From Vitrella brassicaformis (Eukaryota > Sar > Vitrellaceae): 64,000 nt of DNA. Positions within the stretch are counted from its first letter, which is position 1. Each line of letters opens with the position of its first letter. Location of the stretch: the NCBI GenBank assembly GCA_001179505.1, contig CDMY01000850.1, forward strand, positions 16,341 to 80,340, written 5' to 3'. Under the pieces are notes generated by a model. That model worked only from the letters and a program-made list of their open reading frames with translations. It made no database searches and was not told where the DNA came from. Made by a program: the position numbers and the translations under genes. Positions 1-11,372 of this stretch are shown here, piece after piece.

Positions 1-18
1 GGGGGGGGGGGGGGGGGG
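1..18. repeat. poly-G run at window edge
   Basis: Eighteen consecutive G residues open the window and are followed directly by ordinary intron-like sequence of the first gene. This may be a real homopolymer or a sequencing or contig-edge artefact; the sequence alone cannot decide. Confidence 0.6.
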
Positions 19-104
19 CTGAGTGAGCGAGTGTCTGTCTGTCTCTTATTTACCCATTTGTGTATGTGTGTGCGTGTGTGTCATGTGTGTCGTGTGTGCT
101 GCAG

Positions 105-2241
105 GCGTCGTATGACAACGGGTGTTTTTGGATAGAGTGGAACGACATCGTGCAGTGGTTCTCGCACCTCTACATCTGCTGGAATGCCACCTGTTTCCCC
201 TACCAGTCGGAAGCACACAGCCGGTACCCCACACCACAACACACCACACCACACCCCTCCAACGATCCACACACGCCTCTCCTGCTCCCCTCTCTCCCTC
301 TATCGTATCAGTTGGGACCGTTCGTCGCACCTGGCTCAGTCCTGCCTGGCCGACGACTCCCACCTGGTGGCCTTCAACCCCCAATTCCACCTCCGCATCC
401 ACCCCCCGTCCATCGACCCCAACCGCCGCAGGCCCCCCCCAGACAGCCGCCCCTCAGACGCCCCACACAGCACCAACACAGGGGGTGGGCAGGACAACAG
501 CAGCAGCAGCAGCAGGGAGGATTTCTTCAGCGAGGAGGTGGAGGTGTGGATCTTGCTGAGCCGCCATGTGCGAGAGCGGAAGAAGGCCTTGTCCCAGAAG
601 TACCTGGCGGTTCACGTGCACACGGGGAGCGAGCGGGTGACGTGCCCGCCGCCGCCGGCCAAGCAGGGGGTGTACTCGAACGGTGAGTGCAGCCTGGTCA
701 AGCTCAGGTGCCTCGGCAACAGTGAACACAGCCTCAAGACCCTCGACTACGTCCTCGTCGTCTCACAGTACTCACAGAAGGTGGGATGGGTGACCATCCC
801 CTCTCCACATACACAGATACACATTTACCCCTCCACACACGACGAACGGCTGCTCTGTGTGTGTGTGTGTGTGTCGACAACAATACTCAGGAGGACTTTA
901 ACTTCACGCTGAAGAGTTACAGCCACGTGCACACGACGCTTCAGGAGCTGCCGCCGATGATTCCCGACTCGTGGCGCAGCCAGTACATCACTGGCGAGTG
1001 GGTCAAGGAGACGGCCGGGGGCTGCAGCAACGACCTCTGGAAGTACTTCATGAATCCACACTACCGCATACACATGCCCGAGGCCGCAGAGGTCGTCATC
1101 TTCCTCGAGTGCCCTGTGGTATGTATGTATGTATGCATACGGCGGTCACCACACCACACCACACGAGTCGAGACGCACGCAGGTATGCAGTGAATGGCGT
1201 GTGATGGTGTGTGTGTGTGTGTGTGTGTGCAGGAGCACTCTGTCAACGTGCGCATCTTCCGCAGCGCATTTGCGTCGCCCCGTCTGCTGCGCACGGGCAA
1301 GGCGCTGTCGTCAGGCCCATATCGGGCTGGCTGCTGCACCGTCAAGGAGAAACTCGAGGTCACCATCGACACACATCGACACACACGATTGTCACGCCAC
1401 TCTATACGTCTCTCTCCCTCTCTGTGTATGTGTATGTGTATGTGTATGTGTGTGCAGAAGGGTTTGCATACGATAGTGTTGTCGACATTCCGTCACGGCG
1501 AGACGGGCGCATACCAGCTGTGTGTGCACTCGCCCTACTTCCCCGGCCGGCTGTTCCCCCTGCCCGTCGTCACGCCCCTCCCCTGGCCGCACGTGTGCCC
1601 CCCGCCGCCGCCCATCGAGTACGTCACATTTGTGTACCCGGACACCGGCGGGGGCGCGGGGGGCGCCGCCACATTTAGGCAGAGATACGCTATCAGGACC
1701 ACACAAACTACTCTGGTATGTCTGTTGGATTGGGTTGGGGGGATTGGCACGCCACTGTGGCGTGTGAGAGGCTCGATGGATGTCTTGCTGGCTCTCTCTC
1801 TGCATGTCTTCAGGTGAGTTTGCGTCTGCAAGTGGTGGAGCTGAGTCCGCCCGACGCGATGCCGTCCATGGTGCTGTCCAAGCAGCGGGGCGGACCGTCG
1901 GGCCCCGGCTCCCTGGTCACCATCAAAAAGAGTGACCTTGAGGGCGGGCTATCTGACGACGGACGCACCACTTCATCCGCCGCCACCAACCTGTACCAGG
2001 AGCAGGTCTGTGAGACAGGCAGGGAGAGAGCGACAGACGACACCCACACAGACTTACGAGACGATTGCTTATGTGTGCTGTGCAGCGTGTGGTGACGTTG
2101 ACGCTTGCCGAGTTGGAGCCGACGCGTGACGACAGCACGGTGGTCCTCGATGTGGGGTCGACACTGGGCGAGGCGGCCGTGGGCTCCTTCGTCCTCTACA
2201 TCTACACGGACGTGCCAGTTAACGCATCGCCCGTCAAGTGA
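105..2241 (+). CDS. calpain-7-like cysteine protease, 3' part
   Basis: Partial gene; the 5' exons with the catalytic Cys lie outside the window. Exons: 105-223, 312-780, 891-1118, 1233-1358, 1458-1715, 1814-2008, 2086-2241 (TGA). The first exon gives the end of the peptidase C2 domain (YDNGCFWIEWNDIVQWF, where the N/W pair fits the calpain active-site Asn region). Next comes a calpain-7 (PalB) type C2-like domain III: VWILLSRHV and LDYVLVVSQY resemble calpain-7, then GEWVKETAGGC, the hallmark of domain III. A second C2-like unit (HGETGAYQLCVHSP) and a final beta-rich segment follow. Calpain-7/PalB proteases act with ESCRT-III in endosomal or pH signalling in other eukaryotes; that role is inferred here. 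All exon phases agree. A Q/S-rich insert lies at about nt 470-520. The calpain call is firm; the calpain-7 subclass is likely. Confidence 0.85.
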
Positions 2242-2391
2242 CTGAGGGAGGACTGATCGCTGGCTGGGGCGGGCGTGATTGAGCAAGTGGGGTGGCATGG
2301 CATGGTGTGGTGTAGTGTGCTCTGGTGTGGTGGGGTGGGGTCAGATTGCATTATTGCATTTGCGTCGCATTGCGCTGCGTTGCGTGAAGCG

Positions 2392-2426
<35 letters not shown>

Positions 2427-3228
2427 GTGGAAATACCTCGTATCGAGTCTTGTTGGTTGGTTGATTGGTTTGTCGGTGGATCGATCAAGTCAGTCAGTCC
2501 GCCGTTGGTTGGTTTGGTCATTGTTTGTTTGGCGGCTGTTGGAAGCTGTTGGTTGGCTGTTGGCTGGTGCGCAATTGATTCATCATCAGAATGAGCACAC
2601 ACATCAATCACATCCCCCCGTTGATTGATCCCTTGCGGGTTGCTCCCATCGTAGTCTGATTATTGCCTGCCTGCCTGCCTGGCTGGCTGGCCGGCTGGCT
2701 GGCTAATCGATCCCGATCCCCTGCCTGCTGTCATCTTTCGTTGGTTGCTTCCTTGCTCCCTGTCGTCTGCCTGCCTGCCTGCCTGCCTGCCTAGGTCTCG
2801 CACTCACCGTGTTTACTTGTAGATACGCTGCTGTGGTGATGAAGAGAAGGCGGTGGTTGGCGGCGGAGTCTTTGTGTGTCGCCTGGCCTGGTGGATGGAC
2901 CGGACCTCTGTGCCTGACTGACTCCCTCCCACCCAGTTTGCCTGTCTCTGCTGAATGAATGATGGTTTCAACCCCCATGCAGTAAGTTAATCTGATAGAG
3001 TGCGCCATTCAGCTGACTGGGTTGCTTGTTCAGCGAGTGCATCATAAACCCATCCAGTCATAGCGGGCGTCGTCAACGCACCAATGCTCACACACATCCA
3101 TCCATCCATCAGGCTGTACAGGACACACAGACAAGACAGTCAATGCTAAATGAATGAACCACCAAAGAGAGAGAGACCCATCCCATCCCAAATGCTGACA
3201 TGTACACAGTGTCACCGTCATCCTCTGA
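2242..3228. other. intergenic, microsatellite-rich
   Basis: Space between the calpain gene and a convergent small gene. It holds a (GA)n run near 2391-2426, TTGGTTGG and GGCTGGCT tracts, and a CTGCCTGC array at 2767-2793. No open frame here has coherent composition or splice support. Confidence 0.6.
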
Positions 3229-3453
3229 TCACCCTCCCGTCCCCTCGACAGCCCTTGCTTGCCTCCTCCTCTCGTCGGCCATCCTTTTGACTTCACGCAG
3301 GGCCCTCTTCTGCGCCATGACCTCCTCCGCCAGGTCGGGCTCGTCCAGATCTGGCCGCATGTAGAAGTGGACCACAAGACCGCCGGCGATAAACGGAACC
3401 GTGCACGCGCCGAACAGCTTCACAAAGTCCCTCATGGGCATCCCAAACGGCAT
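3229..3453 (-). CDS. small single-TM protein, probably mitochondrial
   Basis: A 74-residue frame from the ATG at 3453 to TGA at 3229. The frame stays open upstream to about 3492, but only a GTG is available there, so the ATG was chosen. The short N-terminus is MPFGMPMRDFVKLF, followed by one hydrophobic segment (about residues 11-31) and a charged, probably helical tail rich in E, K and R ending RRQARAVEGTGG. This single-pass plan with a charged helical tail is common among small subunits of mitochondrial respiratory complexes, but I recognise no family. It is divergent from the DUF2358 gene, with 257 nt between the starts. It could belong to a larger gene with an unseen 5' exon. Confidence 0.55.
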   Translation of the reverse strand: MPFGMPMRDFVKLFGACTVPFIAGGLVVHFYMRPDLDEPDLAEEVMAQKRALREVKRMADERRRQARAVEGTGG

Positions 3454-3710
3454 CCTGCCTTTTTCTGCTGCTCTGCTCACAGCCTTCTGCACGACTTCTC
3501 GGTGATGCGATCGGCGACTTCTTCACAGATCCATGGAATGCAGAAGACGGACAGTGCTGAGGCAGAGGAGAATGCGGAGGCAGGAGCAGATCGACGGCAG
3601 CAGCGGTTTCAGATCGACAAGTGCGAGCTTGGAAAGGAAAGGGCTCAAAGGGCCCGCTGCAGATCTCAGTCCATTCGCGTCGGGATTTGGTCGGCAAGAC
3701 AGTTCTGTGC

Positions 3711-5139
3711 ATGATGCTGCTCCCTGTGCACGGCCCATCTCTGCTGCTACTCATCCTTTCAGCCGTCTGCACCAGCGTCGCCTCATCTCTCATCTCGAGG
3801 AGCCATGCTGCCCCGCGGCGGCCCGCCTTCATCGCATCTCCACCCTTCATGCCATCGACACGACGTGGCGCATTCAGACACACACCACGATCACCATCAG
3901 CGCTAGAGGCGACGCGCACGGCCACGCCCCCCACCGACTTAGAGCTCAAGAAGAGCCAGCTGAAGGAGGTCATTGCCCGCGAGTACGCGTCGATGTTTGA
4001 CCCGATGGAGAGGCAGTTCTACACACCACAGGTGGAGTTCATCGACCCGCTCAACAGCTTCAAGGGCGTCGACAAGTACCAGGGCAACGTCGACTTGCTC
4101 GGCGGGCGGAGTTTGTTGGGCAGGGTGGTGTTTCGTGACGCCTACATCCACCTGTACACCTTCACAGACCTGGACGAGTACCGCTTTGAGACGAGGTGGA
4201 CGCTGGGGCTCACCATGAAGGTCCTGCCGTGGCAGCCAGAGGCCGTCTTCACAGGTAGGTCAGTCCATCCAGAACAGGAGGGAGCAGAAGACAGGACAGC
4301 TGACGCAGCGTCGTTCTCATGTGCTTCCTTGGCGCCTTTCAGGCATATCTCGGTATACCATCGACGACGAGGCCCGTGTGGTGCAGCAGAAAGACTTCTG
4401 GGACAGCGTCAACCTCGAGAGTGGCGTCTATGAGGAAAAGCCCCGCACTCTCGGCATCGCTGACCTCATCATGCAGCTGCGGCCACAGCCAGACCCCCTC
4501 AAGGCATCTGCACGGGAAGCGCCCAGCGAGCTGCTGCGGCGTGCCAAGACCTACCAGGTGCGTAAGTACGGGGCCCTCAAGGGGCTGTCAACCACGGCAC
4601 TGACGGGCGCCGAGGGCAACCTCACCCCCGAGCGCGTCATCCACGCGGAGGAGAAGATCGAGGGCTATGCCGCCGCCGCCAATGCCGCCAGGGGCAGGGC
4701 GGAATTTGTCCCCTGCCTGCCCTACATCGTCAAGTACGAGCTGGACGGCGGCGACGCGCTGCTGGGAAGGGCGTCGCTGGCGACGGCAGGCACCAAGTGT
4801 GAGATCTTCGGTCCCATCCGTGGGCCGGGCCCCGACTGGATGCCCATCCTCCCCAAACCCACCGACCCCACCCTGGGGCTGTCGTCCAGCGGCTCGTCCA
4901 TCCTGGCCTCTGCTGTGGTGAATGACCCAGGCAACTGCCGCGACATCGAGACGAGCATGCAGAAGCTGGTGGGTGACCTGCAGAAGGACGGGCTGCTGCC
5001 GAGGGACGAGGGGGAGCTGTGTGAGTGCGTGCCTCGAGTGTTTGTGACGCGGGGGATGAAGCTGAGTCGGCTGAGGCACGATGAGGTGTGGATACCCCTC
5101 CCACCTGGCACACACCCCTGGCAGGCACTGGAAGAGTGA
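3711..5139 (+). CDS. plastid-targeted DUF2358/SOUL-like protein
   Basis: Two exons, 3711-4254 and 4343-5139 (TGA), with a phase-1 intron. The start ATG at 3711 is followed by a hydrophobic signal segment (PSLLLLILSAVCTSVASSL) and then a basic, Ser/Pro/Arg-rich stretch, the bipartite leader typical of proteins sent to complex plastids. Residues about 75-190 match the NTF2-like DUF2358 pattern: YTPQVEFIDPLNSFKGVDKY, then LLGRVVFRDAYIHLY, RWTLGLTMKVLPWQPEAVF and GISRYTIDDEARV. The C-terminal half contains YQVRKYGALKGLSTTAL and ends with LRHDEVWIPLP, resembling the first strand and last strand of SOUL heme-binding domains; DUF2358-SOUL fusions occur in plant chloroplast proteins. DUF2358 is confident, SOUL is probable. 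The role is unknown, perhaps tetrapyrrole binding. Confidence 0.8.
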
Positions 5140-5910
5140 GTGAAGAAACAGACAGGGGCCGCGTAGGGGAGGCTGGGGGCGGTGAGTGCCGTGCCTGTTC
5201 GAGAGAGTGGTCGGGCGAATGCAGCACAGGCAGCTCAGGAAGGAATGACTAGTAGGGTGACCAGTTTATGGTGTACGTGTTGTGTGAGTGTGTGCGTGAG
5301 TGTGGACGCGATGTGATGCGTGGATTGGATGCATTGATTGCAATGCAATGCAAGTGCGTCCGTCCGGGCCGTGCGGAGGAGGAGGGAGATTTTGTCTCAT
5401 CGAGTGTACAGAAAGAAAGCCTGAGGGAGCGAGGGAGGGATCTGTCCAACTGACCGAGGCAATCAGATCAGATTCCTCCGCCCGTCTGCCTGCCTGTCTG
5501 TCTGTCTGCTTGCATGTGTGTGGATTTCTCGTTTGTGTGCGTGCTGTGAGTAGAGAGGGCGTCATACAATACATGCGTGTGTGTGTGTGTTGACCTGCCC
5601 CATGGACTGGAGGTGTCTGAATGTGTCAGTCAGAATATATAAGCCAACTGGCTGTTTACACAGAGAGAGACAGAGGGATGTCTGTCTGTCTGTCTTCCTA
5701 CGAAAAAAAGGCGTGTGTGTGTGTGTGTGTTGAGTCAAATGTACACTGACACACACACACACACACGTGAACACGAGCCCTCCCACTCCCCATCCCCCGT
5801 TGTCCCGATCGATTACACACACATCGAGCGCTCGGGAGAAAAATACGTTGGTACGTCTCTCGGTCGGTCTGTCTCGCTGCGATCCGATCCATCCATCCAT
5901 CCCCGCATCA
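5140..5910. other. intergenic between two converging genes
   Basis: Contains TGTG/ACAC microsatellites (5573-5590, 5712-5731, 5749-5767), CTGT repeats and a TATATAA-like hexamer near 5636. No gene is supported. The genes on either side both end here, so 3' UTRs are expected. Confidence 0.5.
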
Positions 5911-8900
5911 TCAGACACCAGGCACCGAGGGTCCCTCACTCACACTCTGCTCTTCCCCCTCTGTATCTGCCTCCCCCTCCAGTGCCTTGTCCTTGCCCCC
6001 CTTGGCCCTTGGGTCAGGGGTGTAGTCGACATCTCGCACCGTGGCAGCCGTCGGTCTCTCGGGGCTGCCCATCTCAGCTGCAGGCTGCTTCTCAGGGGAC
6101 GATGGTGTAGGGGACTCCGGGGATGCGCCGTCATGGTCAGCCGGGGGCGGCTGGTCGGGGCTTGATGTGGCTGAGCCGGTGGCACCGCCGCTACCGCTGC
6201 TGCTGTCACTCTGGCCGATGATGGACGAGCCGCTCGGGGGCGGCTTGACCACCATCTTGCCGTCGGGCGTAAATTCTACCCACATGTCATCGTCGTCGTC
6301 CTCTGCATCATCACTGGGGCGCGGCAAGGCGGCAACTGGTTCGGGGTGGTCCGATCGCTTGGCCTCGGTCGCGAAGAATGCCCTGCGTGAAGGAAGGGTG
6401 GGGGAGAGGAGAAACAGAGACAGGGATGGATGGATGGTGTGGTGTGGTTCGGTTAGCTTAGGTTACGCACTTGAATTTGCGTTTCTCCTTGGCCTCCTCG
6501 TCCGCCTGGATCTTCTTGACCTCACGGAGCAGCTTACTGCATGGCATTGCATCCAGCGCACACAAACGAAACAGAGAGAGAGATGCATGGATGGATGGAT
6601 GCATGGATGGATGGTGGATGTCTTCACTGTTTTGCCTCGCCTGACCTACCTGAGTTGTGTGTCGTTCGGTGTGACGTCGAGTGCTCTGATGACGTCCTTC
6701 TTGGCCTCATCGAAGTCCTTGGACTCCAAATGGGCGCGCGCACGGCGGTAGAGGGCCTTGACCAGGTGGGGGTCCACGGCCAGCACCTCCGTGCACCGGC
6801 GGATCGTCATGCCGTAGTGCCCCAACTCCAAATGACACGCCGCCTGCACCCACACACACATGGGGTGGCGTGATGGGCTGGCCTGGGCTGGTGTGCCTTC
6901 ATGGTGCGTCGACGCACCTCATTGAGTTTGCAGAGGGTAGTCAGGCGTTTCCTCTCCTGTTCGATCGCACGGTTGGGCGCCACGAAGGAGAGGACCCCCG
7001 TCGCCCGCGTGTAGTGTCGCACGGCGTCCTCACACTGCCCCGACCGGAACGACGTGTTGCCCTGCTGCTTGCACTTCTCACCCCTGCAGCCAACACACCA
7101 ACACACATACGCTGTATGTGTCCGCTTTTCGGTCCTCGTCGCTTACTCTTCGAGCCGCTGTCTGGCCTCGTCTGTGGTGACGATGGCCGGCGCTGCCTCG
7201 CGGCGGGCTGTCAGGTTGATCGTCTCTGCTGGCTCACTGAACGAAGGAAGGACACAGACAATGGAGTGGGTCACATGCTTGTGTAAGGGGGTTCGATCTC
7301 CACTTGACGTACGTGTCTTCCTCGATGATCTCTGCGTCGTATTTGCCGGAGGGCGGCACCTGGCCCAGCTGCCGCTGGTGAATCGTCTCGCCAACTGACC
7401 AGATCTTGATGTCGTCATCGATGCCTGACACACAAATGCATTCACGCGTGTGGACGCGTGTGTGTGCGAGAGTGTGTGTGTGTGCGAGAGTGTGTGTGTG
7501 TGTGAGTGTGTCGGTGTGTGCCTTGACCTCACCTGAGGATGCGAGTAGTGGTAGGGATGGGTGTGGTGCGATGGAGTTGACGATGACGCGGTCGCTCTTC
7601 ATCTTGCGCAGCAGGCGGCCCGTCTTCTTGTCCCAGATGAAGATGTGACCGCAGTCGCCACCCGTCGCCACGTAGCCCTCGTCGCAGAATATGAAACGAG
7701 CCTGTCGGTTTATATATTTGTGGCAATGAATCGAATGCATTACAGGTGCTGTGTTGTGTTGTGTTGGTCTGTGTGCTGTGGTGACCTCTCACCTCCTTTG
7801 CAAATGTTTCGCTGTTGAGCCGACCCTTGTAGCTCTGCACCACCTGCACACACACGCATTGCATTGCATTGCATTGCATTGCCGCCCAGAAAGACAACCG
7901 CAAACGCATCCATGTGTGTGTGGTTGTGTCATGTGGGTCACTTGTGAGCAGAGTTCGATCTCCCTGACAGTAATGGCGGTGTACGTCCGCGTGTCAAACA
8001 TGCAGATGTCGCCAGGACTGCACATACACACACACATCAGACATTCAAATCGCCCATTGTGTTGTGTGTTGGTGTGGATCCACAACGCACCGGTAGTTGA
8101 CGAGCAGTTCTCCCTTGGTGGACCAGTCGACGTCACTCACACCAACGGGCTCGCCGCGGATGGTTCGACGAACAGTGTCCCTGCACTCACACACGCATGC
8201 TCAACACACGTACAAACGAAACATCTGAGCAATCATGCATGTCAATCGGTGGGGGCTGCACAGACTTGATGCCGTATTCGCTCTCGGTGAGTTCCTTGGG
8301 CGCGCCCCAACGCTGCAGAGGCGTCTCGCTGACACACACAAACACACAGAGAGAGAGGGATGAAAGGACCCACTTAGGGATGGCTGTGTGTGCACGGTGT
8401 GTCTGTACTTGTCCTTGCGGAGGTCATAGATGCGAACTATGGGATCGTTGCTGCCGACGGCGAACAGATGGGGATTGGATGGACTCACACGGACAGCGTT
8501 GCAGGCTATGTCTGCACACACAACAAAGGAGAGTGCTGTGTGGTGTTTTGTGGTGTGGTGTGGTGCGGTGTGGTACAAACCTCCGTTTGGTCCGTCGATG
8601 GTTTCGTTGAGACGGACGGCCACGGTACTCTTGTCAGTGCGCAGGTCGAACAAACGCACATGAAACGGCTGACCGACCAGCACACAGCACGCAAGACATA
8701 CACTCACTACACAGCTGACTGAGGTGAGGCGAGGAGAGAGGAGGCTAAGAGAAGACCGTCCGTCTGTGTGTGTGTAGTGCACCCACCTGTACAGTGCATA
8801 GGAAGAGGTTTCTGTCGTCGGGTAAGAAGTCGATCTTGACGGACATCGGCCCGGCGCCCCACAGCACCTTGCCCCCATCACCCACACGCACATCCGTCAA

Positions 8901-9879
8901 CCTGACACACAACACAACACACAACACAACACCACGACACAACACATCACAACACGATACACACAGGCAGCGAGCAAGCAAAGCCTCATGGACGCTACAC
9001 TGCCACCCCTTGATGTGATGTGTGTGCTGCCACCCCTTCCCCTGATGTGTGTGTGTGTTGGGTGAGCTTACACGACTCTGCCATCGGCGCCGCATGACAC
9101 GGCCTTGCTGTCGTCAGAGTGCGGCACGAAGCGGGTGCCCTGCGTTGTGACACAGAAACACAGGGAGGGAAAGGCCACATGACCAATGCGAGTGCCGTGT
9201 GCGTGTGTGGGGTGTTGGGTGCGCACCAGTATGTTGTGTGTATGTGCGGTGGGGACGCGGTGGAGCAGACGATAGTCAGACGACCAGAAACACTGACACA
9301 CACACGCACGCAGAAGGAGCCGAAGCAAAGTGAACGTTGAAGCAGTCAGTGCTTCTCTTCTCGCGTCGGTTCTGCTCAGCCACTCCCTGAGTCACCCATT
9401 CCATGCTTGTGCTCGCTCACCAGGTGGACGTCGTCCGATCCCGACACCAAACGAGTCCCACTACCATTCCAGTCCTGGTCATGCGAATCGAATTAACCAC
9501 ACCAACAGACACACACACACACGAGCGAAGGAAACGAGATGAATGAATGGATCGTCCATCCCCCTTTCTTTCATGTCATCTCTCTTACGATGCTGTTGAC
9601 GCAGCCTCTGTGCGAGGTGAGCTTCTTGCTCAGTTCGAGCCGCTTGACAAACACAGGACTGCCGACAATGCTCTGCCGCACATTAGCACCAAACGGCCCA
9701 TTACTCAGACGGGTGGGGTAGCCCTGCCGCCGCTGCGTGATGCACTCGAGCAGCGACGCTGGGCGGCGGACGGAATGGGTGCTGCTGCTGGAGGGCTCAT
9801 GGGAAGACGACGCCTCTGCCTGCATCTCCTCTATTTTTCTTGCTTGGTTCCTCAGGAATCGCTTCTGTTTCTTAGCCAT
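5911..9879 (-). CDS. WD40-TPR protein, WDTC1/DCAF8-like
   Basis: Eighteen exons with all phases consistent: 9879-9589, 9474-9421, 9292-9227, 9139-9072, 8901-8787, 8668-8581, 8511-8409, 8328-8266, 8180-8091, 8017-7942, 7843-7793, 7701-7533, 7424-7313, 7236-7147, 7083-6918, 6843-6650, 6536-6471, 6382-5911 (TGA). The start MAKKQKRFLRNQARK is basic. WD40 repeats follow: LTSHRGCVNSI then DWNGSGTRLVSGSDD, GTRFVPHSDDSKAVSCGADG, SNPHLFAVGSNDPIVRIYDL, GYVATGGDCGHIFIWDKKTG and SGIDDDIKIWS. This matches the WDTC1/DCAF8 order, a DDB1-CUL4 substrate-receptor family. After the propeller come three TPR-like units (GEKCKQQGNTSFRSGQ; YGMTIRRCTEVLAVDPHLVK; RRARAHLESKDFDEA) and KLLREVKKIQADEEAKEK, the helix seen after TPRs in FKBP-type proteins. 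The acidic tail contains DDAEDDDDDMW. WDTC1 has its TPR between propeller halves; here it is C-terminal. An ubiquitin-ligase adaptor role is inferred. Confidence 0.82.
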
Positions 9880-9990
9880 ACACTCAACTACAGCCTGGAA
9901 TCGTCGTTTGTGCCCTCTTTTTCGTCGCTTTCTCGGATCGCGAGCTGAAAAGTGCTGCGAGCTTCCTTGGAAGAAGCAGATCTCCCCCCC
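9880..9990. promoter_or_regulatory. bidirectional promoter region
   Basis: Only 111 nt separate the start codons of the WD40-TPR gene (minus) and the small mitochondrial-type gene (plus), so both promoters and 5' UTRs must share or overlap this stretch. No TATA box is evident. Confidence 0.45.
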
Positions 9991-10628
9991 ATGCAGGCTG
10001 CCAGGAGGCAAGCAGTGAGGACGAAACCTCCTTCCCTATTTGCTTGTGGGGCAGCCCGCGCACACGCGTCATCCTGCGTCAGGACGGTCCGACGCAGCAT
10101 GCACAGCTCTCAGCCACGTGAGCCCATCGCGGCCCCTGGATCTGCTCGCACGGCAACCCATCTTCAATCTCCACCAACGCCGCTCACCTCCTGCAGTAGC
10201 CGGATCCGGGCGTTTTCGAGCGACGCCGGTGGCGGTGAAGCAGACAGTGGTGCGCTGCAATGGCATGACAGCGAGGAGGTGGCGGAGAAGCTGTTCGAGG
10301 CCGAGCCCAAACTGAACCCGCTCAATCTGCGATTCACACAACTGGTGAGAGGGAGCGGACGGACACAGATGCAAACCTGGTGCACACGTCGCGTGTTACG
10401 CGTTGTGTTTTGTGTGGCTGTGTGCGGGGTGTTCAGGCCGAGAAGGTGATGGCTCTCGAGTCGTTTTCTGGGACGCAGAAGGAGTGCAACGAGAAGAAGC
10501 TTGAAGCCATTCAAATGGTCAGCCAGCCAGAGCCAGTGGCAGACATGCACGGTTGCTCGAGTCACCATCCTCGGTGCGTCTGCGTGTGATAGGCTTGGTA
10601 CGAGCTGTACAAGGAAGAGAACGAATGA
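9991..10628 (+). CDS. small mitochondrial-type protein, unknown
   Basis: Three exons: 9991-10344, 10437-10517, 10593-10628 (TGA), about 156 residues. The first ~75 residues are rich in R, S, A and H with almost no acidic residues (MQAARRQAVRTKPPSLFACG), a good mitochondrial presequence. The mature part is a short helical protein: HDSEEVAEKLFEAEPKLNP, RFTQLAEKVMALESFSGTQ, ECNEKKLEAIQMAWYELYKE. The last exon encodes only eleven residues plus stop, supported by conserved splice sites and matching phase. I do not recognise the family; a small ribosomal or respiratory-complex subunit is possible but not shown. Confidence 0.6.
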
Positions 10629-11372
10629 TATGGCGAGTGTGGATAAGTGAGATGATTGTGCTAGTGTCCCGAGAGGGACTGTTTTTTTCAGGGGTGATTG
10701 GCTGGCAGCGTGTATCCATGTCTGTGTGTGTCGAGCGCTGCGTTACTGAGTCACTGAGGAATATCTTGATGTCTGCCCCATTCGCAGCTGGCCGGCAGGA
10801 GGCAAACGACGCCATGGAGGCCCTTGGCCGGGTCTCTGTGGCAACGTTTCCTTCGCTACTCGACAATTGTCACCAGTCTTTTCTTTGATGGACATTTCTT
10901 CCGTACCCCACCAGCCGTGATCTTGATTCATGCTAGTAAGGGCAAGACGTCAAGGAGACTGTCCAACATACGCTCACACGGGGTCAGACACACTGAACGA
11001 AAACCCGAACTCTCTCTGAAGAGGCAGTGAGCAATACAATCAGCTGGAAGACACGCACACACACCAATCAAAATGGCGCACGTGCAAGCAACGACGTGCG
11101 ATTGGATTGGCTGGTTAGGAAGAAAGAGAGAGGCATCCGATCGGCCGATACATGCACTGATGCACCCACCAGTGGCCACACACCGTGACCCGATGATTCG
11201 TTATATGAGTCTGCACCGCAAGACCGTAGAATGGAGACGCCAGGCAGAGCATAGTGGGCCCTGACACACGTACACACAGAGACAAGCATCCATCAGCACA
11301 GTGGCATTCCACATGTCTGTCTGTCTGCAGCCTACCTACCTACCTGTCGGTGTCTCTGCGTCTCCCGTCTGT
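10629..11372. other. intergenic between converging genes
   Basis: About 740 nt between the ends of two converging genes. A plus-strand open frame around 10784-10888 has an acceptor-like sequence before it, but no start, downstream exon or recognisable content. Otherwise only short CACA and CTAC tracts. Confidence 0.4.

Noticed and set aside
1-18. Telomere or G-quadruplex element
   Set aside because: A pure poly-G run at the very edge without any telomere-type unit is more simply a sequencing or contig-edge feature.
10784-10888. Extra exon after the small mitochondrial-type gene
   Set aside because: The preceding gene already ends with a well-supported stop at 10626-10628, and this stretch has no start codon or partner exon.
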